Made by a program: the position numbers and the translations under genes
Source: Larix kaempferi
Taxonomy: Eukaryota; Streptophyta; Pinopsida; Pinales; Pinaceae
Length of the DNA stretch: 64,000 nt
NCBI GenBank assembly: GCA_027924585.1
Contig: BSBM01000608.1
Coordinates: forward strand, 7,876,501-7,940,500
Reading direction: 5' to 3'
The notes under the pieces: generated by a model
Database searches by the model: none
The model's input: only the letters and a program-made list of their open reading frames with translations
Told to the model about the DNA's origin: nothing
Shown here: one piece after another, positions 43,851-55,052 of the stretch
How the letters are laid out: each line of letters opens with the position of its first letter
Numbering within the stretch: position 1 is the stretch's first letter

Positions 43851-46639
43851 TAGATTAAAAGTTAACAGGTTCATGAACTCATTCTTTGACATAAAGAAAT
43901 GAACCCTTCACTTAGTATTTAACTATATTGGTTCCATTCATTTTAAACATCAAAAACACTTAGAAGATTGGTACATTAATTCTTCACACATCCAACAATA
44001 TTAGCTATACTTTTTTTAAGAACTATTAGATGATATTAGGTAAATATAGGTCCTTATTAAATAACTTAGTCTCTTTAGCAGCTAGGTTTTAGAATTTGTA
44101 GAATTAACATGTAGAATTTGAATATGTAATCAGTTGATATTTATGCAAGTGTAGACATTATATCAAATGGAAAGAGAGGAGTCTTTGAGGCGAAAGAGTA
44201 GGAGGTCTTCACAATCTTCTGGGGTTGGTGTTACAAGTGATAATAAAAGGTTGTCAACCTCCCCTCGGGATTCTAGTTTATTGTATAGTTCACATCGACG
44301 AGGCGAAAAGGGTACAAATGATTCCCCTATATCTTTTGTGTGAGAACACCGATCTTGACCCTCTATTGGTATATGAATATCGATATTTTAACATGTGTAG
44401 ATGCAAATTGTTTTTTTGTGTACGGAAAAATTGTACTTGTGTTTAAACAAAACTTTATTTTTATTTGAAGCATAGCATGGTTCAGAAAATGCTTGTAATT
44501 CTATAGGGAGGGAGACAGAGCGAGCAAGGGAGACGGATGAGGGTGCAGAGCAAGGTTCTCAAGAGGCTCATCATTCTACACAAGGTGATGAAGGTTGATC
44601 TAGGACGCAATATGTTGAATTAACTGAGGGTTGTACACCCATTACAACATATCGATTTGATCTACCTCGGGAGCTTCCATGGAAAAGTGGTGATCATCAA
44701 ATGACTCTTGAAAGATGTAGATCCCACTATGGCAAGTTGGAAAATGATTTTCCTACTATGGATCTCCCTCCAGAGAGTAAACAAAGTTTGGATATTGTTT
44801 TGGGATCACTGCAAAAATTCATTCAGGCATATGAGAATCTCAGACCAACTACAAATGATTTTGTTGATTTGATGCAAAGACGAAGGGACCAAGTGATGAG
44901 TCCATACAAGTGGGATGTTGTGAAGGAGAGAGTGACGAAAGAATAGGCCAAATCAATGTTTAACTTCAAAGAAGGTCTAAAGTGAGAAATATTGAAAGTG
45001 CAATATTTCAAGCATCATGATCTTGCACATTTACTCTATGATTGGTTTCTCGCAGCCTATGGTCGATTTCCATGGAACGATGAGGTTTCTCAATATTTTG
45101 CTAGATTTTTTTATGTTGAGTTTTTCTTAAATATGAAGCCAGACTATACCGATGTTCATTCATAATTTTATGGAGTTGGAAATGGTCGAATATACAATCG
45201 AAAAGGTGCTCTTAGAGACCCTATAACAATTCGACCTCCACCCCATATATATCGCCCACCCAGGTTGGTGGCATTAAGATCAGAGATAGAGCCCACATCT
45301 CATCTTGGGACAACTGCAAAGAATGTTTTTGGTAATGGTTTATCGTCAGCATTAGTTGGAGTAGATGTGGGATTGGTTCGAGAAAGGGCTCGTTCTGCTA
45401 TTCGTCAAAAGTTTGTTTACAAAACTAATGATGAGATATATGGAATGAGCATTGAAGATCTCAGGGCGTATGCCAAGGTTTGTCGCGACCTAGAGGCAAA
45501 TGTTATATCCAATGACACATCGAGTTTGGGAGAGGTTTGTTGATTATGATATGACTTAATCTTAATTAAATCTTTTATTCATTTTGAATTGAAATTTTTT
45601 GTTACATGATATGAATGATAAATTATGTTTTTTGATGTAAAGTAATAGGTACATTATGTAAATGTTTATTGGTTGCAGTTTTCAAGAATGATGAATGATC
45701 ATTCTTTCCATGTTTCCACTAGCGAAAATCTAGAGAATATTCGAGAGTTATATTTATTATTTACATATTTGTAATTATGTTTGAACTTTATTTATATATA
45801 TATATTGAATTTTAATTAACTATGCATCTTATTGTTAATTTGACTTATCCATGCAGATTTCTTTAGATACGAACTTTATAAATGATTTACCATTTCTTGT
45901 GAGCTAATGTTTTTTTATTCTTTTTGTTTTAATTTTAAGTCAATTGGCACAGTAATTTTTTTGGTTTGCATTATGTTTTATTTATTAACACAATTTAAAT
46001 TTTAGGGGGGAGATATAGGTTCTTTGCTTCATGCAACAGATATTGGCACGAAGGTAATTTTGTTCACACTTGAATTGATCTTTGATATACGTTTAATATT
46101 TTAATTTTTATGGATTTAGTTAAAATTTGTTCTTGAGTAATTTATGAGATTCATGATTTTATACATGTTACAGCTTGGGTCTCTTAAATCTTTTGGAGGC
46201 AAAGGGAAAACTCCTTTGGAAGATGGTGGTGGACAAGTATTTGGAGAATTTGATGTAATTTTGTTAATAATTGAATTGTTTTTTGATATAAAAGTTTAAT
46301 ATTTTAATTTTCTGAATTTAATTTAAATAATTTAAATGATATTCATAAACTGCTTTTATACATGTTGCAGGGTGGGTTGAGTCCAGGGGGAGATCTTAGT
46401 GGAGGATAGCATGGTGGACATTTTCTTTTTATAGCATGGTGGACATTTTTTTTGTTGATATGCATAGATTGCAAAGATTTGTTTTAGACATGTCGAGGAG
46501 ATTTATTTTTGGACTAGATATATATATGTACATTGAACTCACATGTTCATGAACATTTTTTTGAGGATTATATACATATCCTTTGAACTTACATATAAAT
46601 TGTGAAACTTACTTTAAATGATCTATTTATTTTTGTTTA

Positions 46640-47940
46640 TTTAACATATTTGGTGTGATTTAAAGGTTTAGAATATGTACTTGCATGTTTAAATGAATGA
46701 ATGAATATGTAAGAATGAATGTTAAGATCAAGAATGTTAATAACATAATATTTTTGAATATTATGAAGTTTAGGAATGTTAAAGGAAGTTTAAAAATGGA
46801 TGAACATAGGTTTAAAGTTCATGAATGAGAAAGTTTTGATTGAAATATGAATGAATGTTAATATTGAATATATTAAGAACATGAATGTTATCTTTGAATG
46901 TTAGGAAGTTTAGGAATGTTAGAAGTTTTGATGGAAATATGGATGAACTAGAAAGTTTAAAAATGAATGTTAAGAACATGAATCTTATCTTTGAATACTA
47001 GGAAGTTCAGGAATGTTAGAAGTTTTGATAGAAATATGGATGAACTAAGAAGCTTAAAAGTGAACACATGTTAAGTTCAAATTTTATGAATGTTAGGAAG
47101 TTTATGAATGTTAGAAGTTTTAATGAAAATATGGATGAACTAGGAAGTTTAAAAATGAATGTTAGAAATTTTAATAGAAATATAGATGAACTAGGAAGCT
47201 TATGAATGTTATCTAAGTTTTGATAGAAATATGGATGAACTAAGAAGTTTAAAAATGAATGAACTAAGAACATGAATGTTATCTTTGAATGTTAGGAAGT
47301 TTACGAATGTTAGAAGTATTGATAGAAATATGGATGAACTAGGAAGCTTAAAAGGGAACATATGTTAAGTTCAAATTTTAGGAATGTTATGAAGTTTATG
47401 AATGTTAGAAGTTTTGATGAAAATATAGATGAACTAAGAAGTTTAAAAATGAATATTAAGAACATGAATGTTATATTTGAATGTTAGGAAGTTTATGAAT
47501 GTTAGAAGTTTTGATAGAAATATGGACGAACTAGGAAGCTTAAAAATAAACATGTTAAGTTCAAATTTTAGGAATTTGTTAGGAAGTTTTGATTGAAATC
47601 TAAATGTTAGGTTTAAATTTTGATAGGAATGTTAAGAATGAATTTGATGGTAAGAATGAATGTGAAGGAATTTATGATAAGGTGCAATGAATGAATGAAT
47701 GTTAAGATTGAATGTTAAGAACATGATTGTTATCTTTGAATGTTAGGAAGTTTAGGAATGTCAGGAAGTTTTTATAGAAATATGAATGTTAGGAAGTTTA
47801 AAAATGAATGTTACCTGAGATCAAAGTTTCAAAATTTGTTAGGAAGTTTTGATTGAAATATGAATGTTAGGAAGTTGAAAAATGAATATTATCTATTCAA
47901 ATTTTGATATGAATTTTTAATTAATAATTCTTATCTTCAA
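46640..47940. repeat. Degenerate repeat array (GAATGTTAGGAAGTTTA)
   Basis: About 1.3 kb made of interleaved copies of GAATGTTAGGAAGTTTA, TTTTGATAGAAATATGGATG, AACTAGGAAG and AACATGAATGTTATCTTTG. Higher-order periods are roughly 95-130 bp. It contains the motif ATGAATGTTA dozens of times. It lies between the 3' ends of the two convergent element genes. Confidence 0.75.
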
Positions 47941-47962
47941 TGTCCAGGTACATTTGATGCGG

Positions 47963-48198
47963 CTAAAATCATGGCAAATGGAGATAACGATTTTTTGTTT
48001 TTTAATCATAAATGAAGATTACAGGATTGTGAAGCTTGTTCTAAATTAGAGTAATGATTTTAGACAACAATTTGATGAATTTTCATCGATTTGTTGTAAA
48101 TAATCATTCCTTTAATTTAGCATAAGCTTCACAATCCTGGAATCTTTTCTTGTGATTAAAAATCAAATGATCGTTATCTCCATTTACCATGATTTCAG
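47963..48198. repeat. Long imperfect hairpin (foldback), arms about 110 bp
   Basis: The left arm (AAATCATGGCAAATGGAGAT ... AGGATTGTGAAGCTT) pairs with the right arm, which on the other strand reads AAATCATGGTAAATGGAGAT ... AGGATTGTGAAGCTT, leaving only a short loop near 48078-48090. Mismatches and small indels are scattered along it. Could be a MITE or foldback element, or a source of hairpin small RNA. Confidence 0.85.
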
Positions 48199-48699
48199 TT
48201 ATGTGAACTTACACAAGCGATATTTTAAATTAAAGATTCGAGGCGGAGAGTGGCGACAGCCACAGATCCGTTATCTCATCCCTTAAGTGGTCTAATCGAC
48301 ATATGAGGACCCAAATAAAGTATTTTATACATAATTAAGACAAAAATTTTACACATTGAGATTTTCATTACCAAATAATTTTTTAATTCAAATTTCAGCA
48401 TACTAGAATACGATCATTTAAACTCTTATACTCCAGTTCCTTTCAAGATCATAGACATGGAAAGAAAAAAATATATTGTACACAACATTTGACAAAGACA
48501 TGGACAAAACCATTGATCTATTAATTTTAAATATATAGTTTTAAAAACATCACAATGGAATACCGTCCTCAATTATCTGTTCATGGTCATATTTGGACAG
48601 TTTCCATTTTTTTTTAATTGTTTTTTCGATAGAACTTGAACCAATTTTATTTGGGATGCACATACTAAATGGCTATATTGACAACATATAACATCAGGT
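48199..48699. other. Intergenic DNA between hairpin and transposase-like gene end
   Basis: No coding signal. It includes a GC-richer piece (GGCGGAGAGTGGCGACAGCC near 48241-48260) of unknown meaning. The 3' untranslated part of the minus-strand gene presumably lies here. Confidence 0.4.
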
Positions 48700-51648
48700 T
48701 CATAATCTTGAAGGTATACATAATTTTGGGTCATATGGGTCTGCTGAAAAAAAATAGCCCTTTAAAATGATGGATCCTCTCTTGTATGTATATCCATTGT
48801 CATTGTAGTCTTTCAATAACTTCATTTTTTCTTCAGTGCATCGCATCAAATAATACTTCACATTTTCGTTGTTGTCTGCAGGTGCAATCACAACAAAAAC
48901 ATCTCCTGTTCAAATTACAATTGATGTTAGGATTTTTAATTCAATTAAATTGACTAATATACATGTGTATAAGGTGAAGGACAAGAATGAACAATTGACA
49001 AAACAATGGTATTTGATCACTACCTTCTCTAACGAGATCTGAAATTCCGTCACCATCAGATGATATTGCTATATCTTCTGATTCTAATTCTTCTATGCTT
49101 GCTAGTGGCATTTTTCATTTAAGATTAATTTCTGCGTGTTTCCAATGTTTTACGTGGTTGTTTGTTATGTTTTCACAAACTTCTGTAGATTCAATATCTT
49201 TAGTGCAAATATGACAAAAACATGATTGCTTTCTACTATCAAAAGCATAAACGTTTTGGAAGGCTTTTGTTTGAATAGAGTGAAAATCTCTAGTCCCATG
49301 TATGGTGCTAGCGTCGTATGGTATTGATCTATTTATATCTTGGACCCCAACATGCCAAAAAAACCTAGTACACAAATGACAAATTTTGATGTTAGGTACA
49401 TATTTTTTTTTTAAATTGATAATAAAATATAAATTAAAACATTTGTGTGTACATACGTGCGCACATCTTTTGATTGTTGATTATAATCATGGTTTAGATG
49501 TGATTTACACCATTGGACAACCACTACAGCTGAATGGAATCGTGCAGAACTATGGTTCATTTGTCATCTTTGAAGTGCTCTTTTTACGCATGCTCCTGCA
49601 CCATCATGTTCACATTTTCCATGACTAGTTTCAAAGAAATTCTAACGATGTTTAATGTTCAATGCTTTATGAAGTCGACATAACCAAGAAAATGATTGCG
49701 AAGATTTAAATTGTCCGGCATATCCATCCGACCATATCCAATGCTCATTGAATTTAATGTTACGCCCCTTTAGTGAATTGTAGAAAATAATTTCGATACA
49801 ATGCTGCAAAAAATGTGTATCGTGTGTATGATCATTGCTGATATAAAAGTGATATTCTTTAATCACATTTCGATTGTCACACGTGCTTTCAATGCCATCA
49901 ACATCCTGTTGAGAATGTCTATATAAAACATGGACAAATATCGAAACTTGGTCAGAATGATAGTATTCACTCTGTATCTCTTTTTGTGCAACAAATGTGT
50001 AATTTTCTGCAAAATCAACCACTGACAAAATTGTTCCTGGTGCAAAAATTTCACGAGACTGTTTGAATTGAAGGTCTTGCCATCGTGCTCTATGTGAATG
50101 CTTGGTGTATTTATAAATTTCACTTTTGAATTTCTTGAGAAAATCTGTCACACCTATTTTATCTTCTCGCAAATGAATCCTTTTGGAATGTACATCAATA
50201 ATACTTGTAATGTATTCATATCTTCTCCAATCAACGGTGACATTTGACAGTGAGTGACCAGTATCGATAGGATATTTATTGTGGAATAAAACCAAATTTC
50301 CACAATGATTAGAATGTTTTCCATTGACACATTTCTTATTATAAAATACTTCATCGTGATTTCTCTCACATAGGGTTTGAGATATGAATTCATGTATTGT
50401 GGGCGGAGGTGGTGAATTTGTCCAAAACATTTTACCAAATTCAAGAAATGTGTCGTAATATAATTGAAATTGCACATGATAAACAACATGTGTCACGAAT
50501 AGTAATAGGTCTAACATACCATGGTTTTAGTTGCACAAATGTAGTGATTGACACATTAATTCCACAATGATCTTCCTTGAATTTATTGAACAATTGTACT
50601 TGTGTCATATCCATTATATGTTTTGGACTGCTTACATATACTCCTCATGATACTCTTTGTCGTATTGCATCTCTTGAATTTGGTGAAACTCGAGCATGTG
50701 TCAACCAATTTTTTCGTACAATATCTTCAACACCTGCTTCCATTCTATCTTTGTAAGGTTGTCTACAAATAATTGCCCAGCAAGCAAGTTCATCATTTTC
50801 ATCTATTTGCATTCTGAATTTGTTATGTTTGTATAATGTAATTCTTGAGGTTCCAACTGCTTTTGCTAGCTATGTTGTCAAACGTTTTTGTTTAGTACTA
50901 GTCGAAATAATTGTTGTATGAATTGCTCTTCGTGCAGGACTGATGTCTTTCTTCCTAGATTTTCCAAACATTTTTATTGTATCACCTATATTTTCTATCA
51001 CATTATGTTTTAATTTCGACTCTTTGGTCGCCTTGTGAATACCCAATAATGATGTAACATCTTCTAACTTCTTGGTCACTAATAAACATCTCAAAATTTG
51101 TGCTTGTCCTGTTGCAGAATAATTCTTTAGAACATCATCATAAATTTTTTTAGCCCGATATCGTGCAACATTTATGGGTATTTTTTTTTTCCATATTTGT
51201 TGCAATCAACGTTTTCTAATGTTTCATCATCAATGGTGAAAGTACCTATACATCAAGTTAAATTTAATTTAAAACATGTATCCAAAAATACAATTCATTA
51301 TAAAAAATGAATTTGGAAAATTCATGATATATACATACCTGGTCTAATTTCTGGTTCTTGAACTTGATCTTCAATATTGATTTCATCGACATTAGTATGT
51401 AAATCACTATTTACATCTTCAACAATGGTTTCTTCAACTTCAATTTGTTCTTCTTGTACTCTATTTTCAATTTCCATTTCATAAACATTATCATGTAAAA
51501 CCGTATTTGTATTTTCAATAATTGTTCATTGCGCTTCTGCAAGGCTTGCTTTGTTGGCATAATATTTAAGTTTTTTCTTTTCTCTATTATCATCATCATC
51601 AGCATGTTTACGATCATATTTTCTTTGACGGTTTCTCTTACTGCCCAT
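48700..51648 (-). pseudogene. Transposase-like gene, four exons, element gene 2
   Basis: Exon 1 51648-51339 (MGSKRNRQRKYDRKHAD, basic then acidic), exon 2 51245-49457, exon 3 49364-49024, exon 4 48905-48700. All introns have GT...AG ends and the phases agree across all three junctions (P-G-T-F, V-R-T-F-F-W, R-E-G-D-V). Exon 2 holds a possible helix-turn-helix region (LAKAVGTSRITLYKHNKF), then TILSVVDFAENYTFVAQKEI, HWIWSDGYAGQFKSSQSF and NFFETSHGKCEHDGAGACVK. An acidic residue in each of these three motifs at increasing distance fits an RNase H-fold D-D-x transposase. Exon 3 has a C-x2-C zinc-like site (CFCHICTKD). Exon 4 reads VKYYLMRCTEEKMKLLKDY, resembling a small binding module. Damage: about seven stops (for example TGA in exon 1 and TAG before NFFETSHGK) and frameshifts near 51185 and 50500. 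Superfamily not assigned. Confidence 0.65.
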
Positions 51649-51779
51649 GATTGTTTTATCTATAAATGATAAATTAAAAAATCATCATTTTATTGTAAAA
51701 AAATAAAACGAAGATTTAAAAACAGTTACGAAATTTATAAACACATGAACTGAAATTTACTTTACCTTATCAAAATCTT

Positions 51780-52830
51780 GTAAGAGTCTTTTGAAAAAAA
51801 AGTCTTTGGAAACAAATTTCCTTTGAAAAGAACCTTCTTTGAATGAAATAAGAACTCTTTGACAATAAATCACCTTTGAAAAAACCCATTGGAAAATAAT
51901 AAAAACACTTTCTAAATAAATCTTCTTTGTAAAACCACTAGAAAAAAAAAACTTATTTGAAAAAATACCTGGGAAAAAGATTTCTTTGTAAAAGCCCTTG
52001 CAACGAAATAACTTTTTTGCAAAAATAACTTGGGAAACTTTGAAAAAACCCTTTTTAAAAGAAATAAAAAGGAAAAATACATTTCCTTTGTAAAAATAAC
52101 TTGAAATAAAATCTTATTTACAAAAGTGCTTTGGAATAAAAACTATATAAATGCACACTTTGGAAGGAAACATTTTCTGAAAAAACCACTTGTAAAATAC
52201 TTTATAAAAAAAACGTTTTTTGCAAAAATACGTAGAAAAAAAAAACTTTAAAAAAATTCATTTGAAAAAATCATATTCAAATAAATAAGAAAGAAAAAGA
52301 CAACTGCTTTGAAAAAATAATTTGGAATAAAAACTCTTTAAAATCATCATTTTGGAAAAAAAACCTATTGCAAAGAAATAAGAAGTGCAAAAGCTTGGAA
52401 TAAAAACTTATTTTGCAAAAATGCTTTAGAAAAACATTCTTTCAATGTATTCCTTAGAAAAAAGTAACAAAAAAATACTTCATAAAAAAAACTCTCTTTG
52501 CAAAAAAAACTCCTTAGAAAATCCTTGGAAAAAAAACCCATTGCAAAGAAATAAGAAGTGCAAAAAGCTTGAAAAAAATTACTTCATAAAAAAAACTCTC
52601 TTTGCAAAAAAAACTCCTTAGAAAATCCTTGGAAAAAAAACTCATTGCAAAGAAATAAGAAGTGCAAAAAGCTTGAAATAAAAACTCATTTTGCAAAAAT
52701 GCCTTAGAAAAACATTCTTTCAATGTATTCCTTGGAAAGACGTAAGAAAAAAAATACCTTATAAAAAAAACTCTCTTTGCAAAAAAACCTCCTTAGAAAA
52801 TCCCTTCAAAAATATTCTCACCAGAAAAAA
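51780..52830. repeat. A-rich degenerate repeat region upstream of element gene 2
   Basis: About 1 kb of short A-rich units such as CTTTGCAAAAA and CCTTGGAAAAAA. It includes a 104-bp tandem duplication starting at 52510 and 52614 (CTCCTTAGAAAATCCTTGG). On the minus strand it is T-rich and lies just before the start of the transposase-like gene, where a leader intron or promoter would be. Frames within it are low-complexity artefacts. Confidence 0.7.
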
Positions 52831-52933
52831 TGCGAAATTAATTGAAGTATTTAGTTTTATTTATATAATTTTAAACAAGAACTCTTTTTTTTTCTTTTTT
52901 TTTTTTCCGGTCGACGAGTTCTTTTTTACATTT

Positions 52934-52953
52934 GGTTATTCGGCCGAATAACC
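52934..52953. repeat. Palindromic end motif, right, copy 1
   Basis: A perfect 20-bp palindrome GGTTATTCGGCCGAATAACC, matching the left-side motifs. Confidence 0.85.
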
Positions 52954-53004
52954 TTTTATTTAATTGACGTCGCCGTTACGGAAAATAGTTATTTGGATGA
53001 ATAA

Positions 53005-53020
53005 TTATTCGGCCGAATAA
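53005..53020. repeat. Palindromic end motif, right, copy 2
   Basis: A perfect 16-bp palindrome TTATTCGGCCGAATAA preceded by a degenerate partner (TTATTTGGATGAATAA at 52989-53004). Outermost copy on this side. Confidence 0.85.
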
Positions 53021-53025
53021 CCTCT

Positions 53026-53067
53026 GAAACCTGAAAATATGATTGTCTCTTACAGTTTTCAGGTTTC
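53026..53067. repeat. 12-bp inverted repeat
   Basis: GAAACCTGAAAA (53026-53037) and TTTTCAGGTTTC (53056-53067) flank 18 bases, just outside the presumed right end of the palindrome-ended element. Could be part of that end or of the target. Confidence 0.75.
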
Positions 53068-54217
53068 TCCATTTTCAGAAGGTAAAAAGGATCTCTTACA
53101 CTACAAAGCGACTGTCGGACTTGATACCATTAGTTTCGTTATTGAATCTACTTTCAGAATATATAGATTTCTTTGTGTATAGGTAAGATCTGATATTTGT
53201 AATTGTTTGTTTTCTTAACAGGTGTCAAGTTTGGTTTTATCTCTTTTAAAATGCGGTGAAATAAAAAATTCATAACTTTAAAAATACACCACAAAAAAAT
53301 TGAGAAAATTATGGTGCAGTTAATTGGCGTTTATACTTCAAAAGGGTATTCATACAATTTTTAGTTTTATATTCAATTGAGAGAAAAATTTTGCGACAAA
53401 AAATATGTTGAAAATCGACAAGGTTTCCCCATTGATCGAATTCAAATAAATATAATAATTAGTATATAGATCTATTTGTTACAAACTTATAGTCATCCAA
53501 TAGTATATTGTGTATAGATTGTCGTAGCATATTTCGTTTTTGCAAAAAACAAGTTTAACAATGATTTTACGTGTGTGACAAAACATGGTTATTTTGTAGT
53601 CCTTTCATTTTATAAGAACACACTGTCAAACATTTGCTGAATCGACATATAAAATCACAATATAAAAAATTGAAAAAAATATGGATAACAAGCTAACATA
53701 ATTCTCTAAAAGTTTGTTTTTTAGTGAAAAGTGAAATTCCAAACAAAAATATTACTTTTATTGGCCCAAAGATGAAAAACATGAAAAATTCAGAATTATT
53801 TTCTCATGGGACCCCCCAAAATAGACACCCATCTTCATGGATTCACCCATATTTCATTATCATTTTTTTAGATTAATGAATTAATTTGTCTTTCATCAAC
53901 TGGATTATCCCCTTGGGATATGATTTTATCTTCAAGCTCATTAATTGTAATCGTTTTTTCTCTTGTAGTCCACTTTTTAGCCTTCCAAAGTTTCTCAAAC
54001 TTGTTATACCTAAAAGTATCACTTTGAGCACCACTTCAGGTCTTCATGTCGTATCACCATGCAAAACCTAATGGTACTACTTCCTAACAAGTGTTGAGAC
54101 TTACTTCTACTTTGTTGGTCACCTCCTTGGCCTTCCTTAGAGACAAATACAGCTCATCACAGCTAAATGCCACCTCACTGAGTCAAAGCATACCTCATTG
54201 AGTCCACTTTACCATTA
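53068..54217. other. Unassigned AT-rich DNA
   Basis: No coding frame, repeats or element ends recognised. Confidence 0.45.
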
Positions 54218-55034
54218 TTTTCGCGCCCTACTAGTGGTGCAAGGCATGAAAATTCAGCAGTTTTATGCCCTGCATGCCTGCAGGGGCGTGAAAATTACAA
54301 CATTTTCGCGCCTTGCTCAGTGGATGGGGCGCAAAAATGACTTAGAAAATCCTTGGCTTGGAATGCGGATCTGAGATTCGGGGAGATTTTCTTGGGATTG
54401 GGATTCCTCTCGAATCCTAACTCATCCTCCCTCTTTGGCTTGGTTGAACCCCTTGATCCACCATTTACTCACCTAGATCCACCTTCCTCTCTCAGTAGTT
54501 CACCTCCCAAATCCTATAAGAAGGAGGCCATCCATTAGCTAAGGGAAGAAATTTGGAGGCATCAAACCTATGATCTTGGAAGTTTTGCAGAGAGAGCAAG
54601 GAGGAAGGCTTGGAAGGAGACATTGCTACTTGGACATCAAGGGTAATTTTGTATTTATCTTCTTTAGCTACATTTAATATAACTTGGATTATTATCCCAC
54701 ATTATGATTCTTGTTCTTTGATTCCATAATGTGTTTCATATGATTTAGATCTTAGTCATTACAACTTGTACTTGGATATATTGTATCTTGTCTTGCTTAA
54801 ACAGGCTCAAATCTTGGGCATCAAGTTTGAAACTGGAGCTAGGACAACCAACTGATATAAGGTAAGTCTTACCATCTCTTCTCTCTCAGTACTCTGAAAT
54901 CTATGTATTGAATTAGATCTAGGGGCTTAAGATCCCATTTGTTTATTTTTTGTCTTAGATTAAGCTTGTTTGAATCTAGTTTAATCTCCGAGTAGGTTTA
55001 ACTATCTGTAGGACGAATTTGCTAGAACATAAAT
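54218..55034 (+). other. Possible end of an LTR with TTTTCGCGCC motifs
   Basis: TTTTCGCGCC or its reverse form recurs at 54218, 54301 and, past the primer-like site, at 55277. The segment runs up to a primer-site-like sequence at 55035, which suggests it includes the R/U5 part of an LTR. No second LTR copy was found, so limits are unknown. Confidence 0.3.
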
Positions 55035-55052
55035 TGGCGACCATACTAGGGA
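55035..55052 (+). other. Primer-binding-site-like sequence 1 (tRNA-Arg type, diverged)
   Basis: TGGCGACCATACTAGGGA differs at four positions from TGGCGACTCCACTGGGGA found at 59335, a form close to the tRNA-Arg primer site of Tat/Ogre-type Ty3/gypsy elements. Confidence 0.4.

Larger units (their letters stand above)
41740..46409 (+). pseudogene. Multi-exon gene of unknown function, element gene 1
   Basis: A GC-richer leader to a donor at 42259 (AG|GTAATT), a short exon 42334-42448, a 1.7-kb intron full of palindromic repeats, ATG at 44167 (MEREESLRRKSRRSSQSSG), a main exon about 44505-45537, then short exons 45679-45770, 45857-45898, 46006-46053, 46174-46254 and 46371-46409. These have GCAG or TTAG acceptors and GTAATT or GTGAGC donors. 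The last four are exact codon multiples (14, 16, 27 and 12 codons plus TAG) reading GGDIGSLLHATDIGTK, LGSLKSFGGKGKTPLEDGGG and GGLSPGGDLSGG. The main exon reads TTYRFDLPRELPWKSGDHQM, YDWFLAAYGRFPWNDEVSQY and ARSAIRQKFVYKTNDEIYGM, with stops at 44596, 44944, 44983 and 45163 in one frame. The basic Ser/Arg-rich N-terminus might bind DNA. Family not recognised. Confidence 0.55.
41554..53020. mobile_element. Candidate two-gene DNA transposon with palindromic end motifs
   Basis: Two convergent decayed genes (plus strand about 41740-46409, minus strand 51648-48700) are bounded on both sides by clusters of the palindrome TTATTCGGCCGAATAA or close variants, which I see nowhere else in the window. The left end (GTTATTCGGTCGAATAA at 41554) and the right end read on the other strand (TTATTCGGCCGAATAA from 53020) would form inverted terminal repeats. 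The minus-strand gene looks like a D-D-x transposase. No target duplication could be fixed, so the exact ends are uncertain. Alternative: the palindromes are promoter elements of two unrelated genes. Confidence 0.5.

Noticed and set aside
47016-47273. 85-codon minus-strand frame with repeated FLVHPYFYQNF-like units
   Set aside because: A product of the degenerate tandem array; low complexity and repeats at the DNA level.
52514-52951. Frames in the A-rich region upstream of element gene 2
   Set aside because: Poly-A/poly-T-driven low-complexity translation, tied to the 104-bp duplication.
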